Assembly: GCA_934655935.1 (NCBI GenBank)
Contig: CAKUHJ010000080.1
Coordinates: 1-9,056 of the forward strand
Direction: 5' to 3'
Source: an uncultured Oscillospiraceae bacterium
Lineage (GTDB): Bacteria; Bacillota; Clostridia; Oscillospirales; Oscillospiraceae
DNA: 9,056 nt
Both the position numbers and the translations under genes were made by a program. The notes below the pieces were generated by a model. That model searched no databases. It saw only the letters and a program-made list of their open reading frames with translations, and was not told the DNA's origin. Position 1 is the first letter of the stretch, and every line of letters begins with the position of its first letter. This document shows, one piece after another, positions 5,768-9,056 of the stretch.

Positions 5768-6615
5768 CGTGAAGCCTCCCTTTCCAGATGTACCATAATT
5801 TGCTCAAGATCCGCCGCCTGCGGCCGAAGCGCGCCGCAGAGCGAAAGCTTTTCCGCCGCAAGCAGGCCCTCAAACTCGCCGTCCTGCGCGCGCAGGCCGA
5901 TGAGCGCGGCGCGAAGCTCCGGCCCCAGCTCCTTCTCGCTTCCGCGCAGCATCCGGTAGCGCCCGGTAAGCTCTTTTTTCGGAAGGCTGGCGAAAACGCG
6001 CCCGGACTGCAGATAGGTGACGGCGTCCGCGCAGGCGTCCAGGTCCGAGGTGATATGCGTGGAGAACAGGATGCTGACGCCGTCGCGCGAAACCAGCGTC
6101 TGGAACAGCTGCAGAAGCTCGTCCCGTGAAACAGGGTCCAGGCCGCTCGTCGGCTCGTCCAGAATCAGCAGCTGCGCGCCGTGCGACATGGCGAGCATCA
6201 GCTGCAGCTTGACCTTCATGCCCTCGGAGAGCTCGCATACGCGCTTTTGGCCGTCCAGGCGAAAGCGCTCCATGAGCGCCCGGCAGCGCTGCTCGTCCCA
6301 GCCGGGATAAAACCGGCGCGTCACGCTGCACAGCTCCTGCACACGCTTTCTGGGATAATAGGCCGCGCTGCCGGACACGAAACCCAGCCGCACCTTGATC
6401 TGCCGCTCCTGCCTGGCCATGTCAAGCCCGCATATCCGGACAGTCCCGCTGTCCGGGTGCACAAGGCGCAGCATGGACTTGAGCGTGGTGCTTTTCCCTG
6501 CGCCGTTACGGCCGATCAGACCCATAATGGCGCCCTCGTCCATGCAGAAGCTGACATGATCGAGAAAAAACGAAGGATACTGCTTGCAAAGGCTTTCAAT
6601 CTCCAGAATTTTCAT
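5764..6615 (-). CDS. ABC transporter ATP-binding protein
   Basis: The 283-residue ATPase shows Walker A GRNGAGKST (35-43), a variant signature LSEGMKVK (129-136) in place of LSGGQ, Walker B LLILDEPT (149-156), the D-loop SGLD (157-160) and the switch histidine H187 in FSTHITSDLD. The usual Q-loop glutamine is not seen; the region reads FVSGSAAYYPRKRV (79-92), followed by RFYPGWDE (101-108), a pattern I associate with YtrB-like ATPases of clostridia. A C-terminal extension of about 60 residues follows the core. The ATG at 6615 is chosen because AGGAGG lies 7 nt upstream; the ATGs at 6636 and 6630 precede that site. The start lies inside the 3' end of the AbrB-like gene (20-nt overlap) and the stop overlaps the permease start by 4 nt, so the three genes are one tightly coupled operon. 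Confidence 0.92.
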   Translation of the reverse strand: MKILEIESLCKQYPSFFLDHVSFCMDEGAIMGLIGRNGAGKSTTLKSMLRLVHPDSGTVRICGLDMARQERQIKVRLGFVSGSAAYYPRKRVQELCSVTRRFYPGWDEQRCRALMERFRLDGQKRVCELSEGMKVKLQLMLAMSHGAQLLILDEPTSGLDPVSRDELLQLFQTLVSRDGVSILFSTHITSDLDACADAVTYLQSGRVFASLPKKELTGRYRMLRGSEKELGPELRAALIGLRAQDGEFEGLLAAEKLSLCGALRPQAADLEQIMVHLEREASR

Positions 6616-6835
6616 GCGAATCCTCCTCATCGGCATTCTTCCGGAACAGCTCCTCCGGCACGCGGATGGAATCGGCGCTCATCAGCGCAATGCCGCGCCG
6701 CTCGTCCGCCATCAGAAGCAGCTGGTCGCCGGGACGGATGGAAAACAGGTCCCGTGCGCCCTTCGGGATCACAATCTGCCCCTTTTCTCCGACCTTTACC
6801 AATGCAACGAACTTTCCTTTTGGGTATTGAAGCAA
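6596..6835 (-). CDS. AbrB/SpoVT/MazE-family transcriptional regulator with TTG start
   Basis: The 79-residue protein contains a swapped-hairpin AbrB domain at about 11-56, with VKVGEKGQIVIPKGARDLF (13-31) and RPGDQLLLM (34-42), the classical SpoVT-AbrB signature. The C-terminal 20 residues are acidic and polar. The preferred start is TTG at 6835, with AGGAGG and a 7-nt spacer. The upstream ATG at 6889 would place the ribosome site, the operator and the -10 box inside the coding region, which is not credible. The gene is first in an operon with an ABC ATPase and permease, and a palindrome overlaps its promoter, so autoregulation and control of the transporter are the natural reading. A MazE-type antitoxin role is unlikely because no toxin gene is adjacent. 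Confidence 0.87.
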   Translation of the reverse strand: MLQYPKGKFVALVKVGEKGQIVIPKGARDLFSIRPGDQLLLMADERRGIALMSADSIRVPEELFRKNADEEDSHENSGD

Positions 6836-6848
6836 GGAACTCCCTCCT
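6836..6848 (-). promoter_or_regulatory. Ribosome binding site deciding the TTG start of the AbrB-like gene
   Basis: On the minus strand AGGAGGG is followed by a 7-nt spacer (counted from AGGAGG) and TTG at 6835. It is among the strongest Shine-Dalgarno matches in the window, and no ATG or GTG is correctly spaced from it in this frame. Confidence 0.85.
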
Positions 6849-6862
6849 ATTATGAAGTATGA

Positions 6863-6885
6863 AATGTTATACTCAGTATAACATT
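6863..6885. promoter_or_regulatory. Perfect palindromic operator candidate at the AbrB-ABC promoter
   Basis: Arms AATGTTATAC (6863-6872) and GTATAACATT (6876-6885) are separated by three bases. The palindrome covers the -10 box and the predicted transcription start of the minus-strand operon. A further AGTAT half-site lies at 6856-6860, inverted with respect to ATACT at 6869-6873. No T run follows, so a terminator is excluded. The likely ligand is the AbrB-like protein or an unlinked repressor. Confidence 0.78.
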
Positions 6886-6902
6886 GCACACTGGAAAGTC
6901 AA
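6875..6902 (-). promoter_or_regulatory. Sigma-A promoter of the AbrB-ABC operon
   Basis: On the minus strand TTGACT (6902-6897) and TATACT (6880-6875) are separated by 16 nt; each matches consensus in 5 of 6 positions. Transcription should start near 6868, giving a leader of about 33 nt before the TTG start. Confidence 0.85.
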
Positions 6903-6945
6903 GAAAAATTCAGGAGCGCGAAAATGACGCTTCGCCCTCCTGAAT
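6901..6945 (-). terminator. Rho-independent terminator between tspO and the AbrB promoter
   Basis: ATTCAGGAG (6908-6916) and CTCCTGAAT (6937-6945) form a 9-bp stem, extended after one G-G mismatch by a 5-bp stem GCGAA/TTCGC. On the minus strand it is followed by a T-rich run (TTTTCTT). The orientation serves a minus-strand transcript arriving through tspO, most plausibly the NUDIX mRNA. On the plus strand the following ATTTTG is weaker, but the hairpin could also shield tspO from upstream reading. Confidence 0.75.
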
Positions 6946-6985
6946 ATTTTGCCGGAAAGCACATAAGCTTTTCGGGGTGATATCT

Positions 6986-7465
6986 ATGAAGAAAAGCAGC
7001 TGGAAGCCCTATGCCGGCTTTCTTGTGCTGACGCAGGCTGTGGGCGCGCTCAGCGCGCTTCTGAGCAGGCAGGCAAACAAGGCCTTTCAGGCGAATGCCG
7101 TCAAGCCGCCTCTTTCGCCGCCGCCGGTTGTGTTCCCGATTGTATGGAGCGCGCTGTACCTTTTGATGGGCGTCAGCGCCGCGCGGCTTTATCTTGCGCC
7201 GAAAACGCCGGCGCGGGCAAATGCGCTGCTGCTTTACGGCATGCAGCTGACGCTGAATTTTTTCTGGAGCCTGTTCTTCTTCAATCTGGAGGCCTACGGC
7301 TTCAGCTTCTTCTGGCTGCTGGCGCTGCTGGCCGCAGTGCTTGCATGGGCAGTGCTGAGCTGGAAATGCGTCGACCGCCCAGCCGGTGCGCTGCAGCTGC
7401 CCTATCTGCTCTGGCTCGTGTTTGCGGCCTACCTCAATGCGGCGGTCTGGCAGCTGAACGGATGA
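6986..7465 (+). CDS. tspO: TspO/MBR family tryptophan-rich membrane protein
   Basis: The 159-residue protein has the size and five-helix layout of bacterial TspO. Conserved segments are KPPLSPPPVVFPIVWSALYLLMG (split here as 40-50 and 51-62), QLTLNFFWSLFFF (87-99) and LPYLLWLVFAAYLNAAVWQLN (138-158, given as its two halves LPYLLWLVF and AYLNAAVWQLN). Bacterial TspO proteins bind porphyrins or similar ligands and influence stress or tetrapyrrole homeostasis; the exact role in anaerobes is uncertain. The ATG at 6986 has GGGGTG 7 nt upstream; the in-frame GTG at 6977 lies within that site and is rejected. Its stop abuts the stop of the convergent NUDIX gene with no base between them. No convincing promoter is seen upstream. 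Confidence 0.92.
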   Translation: MKKSSWKPYAGFLVLTQAVGALSALLSRQANKAFQANAVKPPLSPPPVVFPIVWSALYLLMGVSAARLYLAPKTPARANALLLYGMQLTLNFFWSLFFFNLEAYGFSFFWLLALLAAVLAWAVLSWKCVDRPAGALQLPYLLWLVFAAYLNAAVWQLNG

Positions 7466-8026
7466 TCAGCGCAGCCGGCACCTGGCAATCAGCTTCTGAT
7501 AAACCGGCTTCATCTCAGGCTCCGAGACGGCGCTGAGTATCTCGTCCAGCGCGAACCAGCGCACAGCGCTGTTCTCATCCGGCTTGCGCCGGATGGGCGC
7601 ATGCTCGTCCGCCGTCAGAAGGTAGGTCAGGTTCAGATGAAGGTGCGTACAGACATGGCGGCCGCGCCTGACGTGCGCGTCCACGCCGAGAATTTCCACA
7701 GAAAAGGGCTCCGGACTCTCTGCCTGCGCCTGGACGCCGGACTCCTCCCGCGCCTCGCGCAGCGCTACACGAAGAAGGTCTCCGTCTCCGTCCGCATGTC
7801 CGCCGAGCCAGGCCCAGGACTGGTAGAGATTATGGAAGGCCATCAGGGCCCGCGTCCGCTCCGGATTTGTAATCCAGCAGGAGGCCGTAAAATGCATGAT
7901 TTCGTTTTCCCGGGTCAGAAGATCCGGGAAAAGCTGCATATCGTGCAGCATCACGCGTTTATCCTGCGCCTCCTGCTCGTTCAGGGGAACAAAGGCCTCC
8001 AGCGAAGCCCGGATCTGATCATACAT
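7466..8026 (-). CDS. NUDIX hydrolase
   Basis: The 186-residue protein carries a NUDIX box at 76-98, reading GHADGDGDLLRVALR (76-90) then EAREESGV. The RE..EE.G half with metal-binding Glu is intact, but the first conserved Glu (position 82) is Gly. NUDIX enzymes cleave nucleoside diphosphates linked to another moiety (X), for example sugar nucleotides, ADP-ribose, oxidised dNTPs or cofactors; the substrate here is not identifiable. A helical N-terminal region (1-40) precedes the fold. The ATG at 8026 is chosen because GGGAGG lies 8 nt upstream and the promoter lies at 8054-8082; the longer ATG at 8086 would be upstream of the promoter. The gene is divergent from the IclR regulator and convergent with tspO, with abutting stops. 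Confidence 0.88.
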   Translation of the reverse strand: MYDQIRASLEAFVPLNEQEAQDKRVMLHDMQLFPDLLTRENEIMHFTASCWITNPERTRALMAFHNLYQSWAWLGGHADGDGDLLRVALREAREESGVQAQAESPEPFSVEILGVDAHVRRGRHVCTHLHLNLTYLLTADEHAPIRRKPDENSAVRWFALDEILSAVSEPEMKPVYQKLIARCRLR

Positions 8027-8053
8027 GACAAGCGCCTCCCGCGTTTTTTGACT

Positions 8054-8082
8054 ATCATAACGGAGAAAAGACAAAAGCGCAA
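8054..8082 (-). promoter_or_regulatory. Putative sigma-A promoter of the NUDIX gene
   Basis: On the minus strand TTGCGC (8082-8077) and TATGAT (8059-8054) are 17 nt apart. The -10 matches consensus in 5 of 6 positions; the -35 only in the TTG half. The predicted leader is about 20 nt before the ATG at 8026. Confidence 0.6.
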
Positions 8083-8119
8083 GCATCTTATTTTTTCGAC
8101 ATTGCCGAATCGTGCCGCC

Positions 8120-8148
8120 TTGTGGCCGAACGAGGCGTATGCTATACT
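8120..8148 (+). promoter_or_regulatory. Putative promoter of the iclR-family gene
   Basis: TTGTGG (8120-8125) and TATACT (8143-8148) have 17-nt spacing, and TG one base before the -10 makes it an extended -10 type. A second perfect TATAAT at 8154-8159 lacks a matching -35. The promoter is back to back with that of NUDIX, 37 bp between the -35 boxes. Confidence 0.6.
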
Positions 8149-8178
8149 GAAATTATAATGAAATGGGCGGTGCGGTAT

Positions 8179-8949
8179 ATGGCGGAGCAGGAAGGAAAGC
8201 TGATTCATTCTGTTGCAAAGGCGACGCGTCTTCTGGATATTCTGATGGAAAATACAAGGCCGATGTCTCTTACCGAGCTGTATCAGAAGACCGGCTGGCC
8301 GAAGAGCACCATTCACGGCCTGCTGTCCACGCTGCGGGAGGACGGGCTGATTGAGCAGACCGCCAGCGGAAAGTATTGGCTGGGAATCCATCTGTTTGAA
8401 TACGGCTGCGCCGTGTCCAATGCCTGGGACATCGGCACCATTGCGCGGCCCTATCTGCAAAAGGTCTGCGCGCAGCTTGGCGAGAGCGTCTTCTTGTCCA
8501 TTTTTGACCGGGAGGCGGTTGTGACGCTGGCCGAGGAGGAAAGCCGGGCCAGTCTTCGCGTGGTGTCCGAGGTCGGCGCGCGCCTGCCCGTTCACTGCAC
8601 CTCGCAGGGGAAGCTCTTTCTGGCCTATATGCCGCCGGCGCAGGTCCGGCACATTCTGCAGCACACGGAGCTTGCAGCCTTCACGCCCCATACCCTGACG
8701 ACGGCGGCGCAGCTTGCCCCGGAGCTGGAGCAGATTCGCACACAGGGCTACGCCGTGGAAAACGGAGAATATAAGATCGGGCTGCGCTCGGTCAGCGCGC
8801 CGGTGCGCGGCGCTTCGGGCGAGGTGCAGTACGCCCTCGGCGCAGTCGGCATTTTCCGGCAGATTTATTCGGACAGCTTTCTCAGCGCCGTCCGCGTGGT
8901 CTGCGACGCAGCCGAAAATGTTTCAAGGGCGATCGGCTGGCGGGGCTGA
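8179..8949 (+). CDS. IclR family transcriptional regulator
   Basis: The 256-residue protein has the standard IclR architecture. An N-terminal winged helix-turn-helix (about 8-60) includes HSVAKATRLLDILMEN and WPKSTIHGLLSTLREDGLI. It is followed by an effector-binding domain (about 75-250) with the signature GARLPVHCTSQGKLFLAYM (centred near 140) and GYAVENGEYKIGLRSVSAPVR, given here in part. IclR proteins are dimeric or tetrameric activators or repressors responding to small organic ligands. I chose ATG 8179 because the next upstream ATG (8158) overlaps a TATAAT and lies at the expected transcription start, and because typical IclR proteins begin this close to the HTH. The Shine-Dalgarno is weak (GGGCGG region), so the start is less certain than the family. 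No catabolic target genes adjoin; the divergent NUDIX gene is the nearest candidate target. Confidence 0.92.
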   Translation: MAEQEGKLIHSVAKATRLLDILMENTRPMSLTELYQKTGWPKSTIHGLLSTLREDGLIEQTASGKYWLGIHLFEYGCAVSNAWDIGTIARPYLQKVCAQLGESVFLSIFDREAVVTLAEEESRASLRVVSEVGARLPVHCTSQGKLFLAYMPPAQVRHILQHTELAAFTPHTLTTAAQLAPELEQIRTQGYAVENGEYKIGLRSVSAPVRGASGEVQYALGAVGIFRQIYSDSFLSAVRVVCDAAENVSRAIGWRG

Positions 8950-8969
8950 GGCGAAAAAGCCAGTTTTTT
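8937..8969 (+). terminator. Probable terminator of the iclR-family gene
   Basis: CTGGC (8937-8941) pairs with GCCAG (8959-8963), followed directly by six T (8964-8969). Two G-T wobbles may lengthen the stem. The stem is short and begins inside the end of the coding region, so it is a modest call. Confidence 0.45.
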
Positions 8970-8979
8970 AAATTTCCTC

Positions 8980-9008
8980 TTGACTTTTTTCACTTCGTCC
9001 GCTATAAT
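8980..9008 (+). promoter_or_regulatory. Near-consensus promoter of the tRNA gene
   Basis: TTGACT (8980-8985) and a perfect TATAAT (9003-9008) are spaced by 17 nt. Transcription should begin near 9015, about 13 nt before the mature tRNA 5' end. It is the strongest sigma-A promoter in the window, as expected for a stable RNA. Confidence 0.9.
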
Positions 9009-9027
9009 CAGCCTTGCTGGGCGAGTT

Positions 9028-9056
9028 GCTTGTTTAGCTCAGTTGGTAGAGCAGCT
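9028..9056 (+). tRNA. tRNA gene, 5' part only
   Basis: The acceptor strand GCTTGTT (9028-9034), then TA at positions 8-9, and a D arm GCTC-AGTTGGTA-GAGC (9037-9052) are present, with GG in the D loop. The window ends at the start of the anticodon stem, so the anticodon and amino acid cannot be read. The pattern is compatible with tRNA-Thr, but several isoacceptors share this arm. Confidence 0.88.

Noticed and set aside
6596..6835. MazE-type antitoxin of a toxin-antitoxin pair
   Set aside because: The next gene in the operon is an ABC ATPase; no MazF-like or other small toxin frame is adjacent.
1..9056. CRISPR array, insertion sequence, prophage or novel defence island
   Set aside because: No regularly spaced repeats, transposase, integrase, phage structural or nuclease-like genes are visible in any frame.

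Overview
The window looks like chromosomal DNA from a GC-rich member of the Firmicutes, most likely a gut clostridium of the Oscillospiraceae/Ruminococcaceae type. The reasons are strong AGGAGG-type Shine-Dalgarno sites, sigma-A promoters (TTGACT-17-TATAAT), the Gram-positive gene pair holB-ricT (yaaT), and AbrB/SpoVT, IclR and TspO proteins of clostridial flavour. The assignment is an inference from gene content and composition. The window is mostly housekeeping and small transporter loci, with no prophage, insertion sequence, CRISPR array or toxin-antitoxin pair seen.

Layout. The left edge (1-387, +) is the C-terminal part of a DAACS-type sodium:dicarboxylate/amino-acid symporter. It converges on a minus-strand block that ends at a perfect 12-bp terminator hairpin (454-490). 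Read on the minus strand from about 4337 down, this block is a promoter, then holB (DNA polymerase III delta'), ricT/yaaT (PSP1-domain iron-sulfur protein with long disordered tails) and an ArsB/NhaD-type permease. These three are closely spaced and probably one transcript.

Upstream of that (4426-4935, -) is a flavin reductase-like gene with its own intrinsic terminator. Next comes an AbrB-family regulator / ABC ATPase / ABC-2 permease operon (5123-6835, -). Its promoter at 6875-6902 is overlapped by a perfect 10+3+10 bp palindrome that is an obvious operator candidate. The regulator very probably starts at TTG.

A plus-strand tspO gene (6986-7465) and a minus-strand NUDIX hydrolase (7466-8026) converge with abutting stop codons. 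The only good minus-strand terminator for the NUDIX transcript lies beyond the far end of tspO, just before the AbrB promoter, so tspO is predicted to be covered by antisense RNA. Back-to-back promoters separate NUDIX from an IclR-family regulator (8179-8949, +). The window ends in the first 29 nt of a tRNA gene driven by a near-consensus promoter.

I did not find a clearly novel multi-gene system. The points most worth a second look are the RicT homologue with long tails and an extra CX3CX2C cluster, the symporter lacking the acidic-substrate arginine, the operator of the AbrB-ABC operon, and the tspO/NUDIX antisense arrangement.
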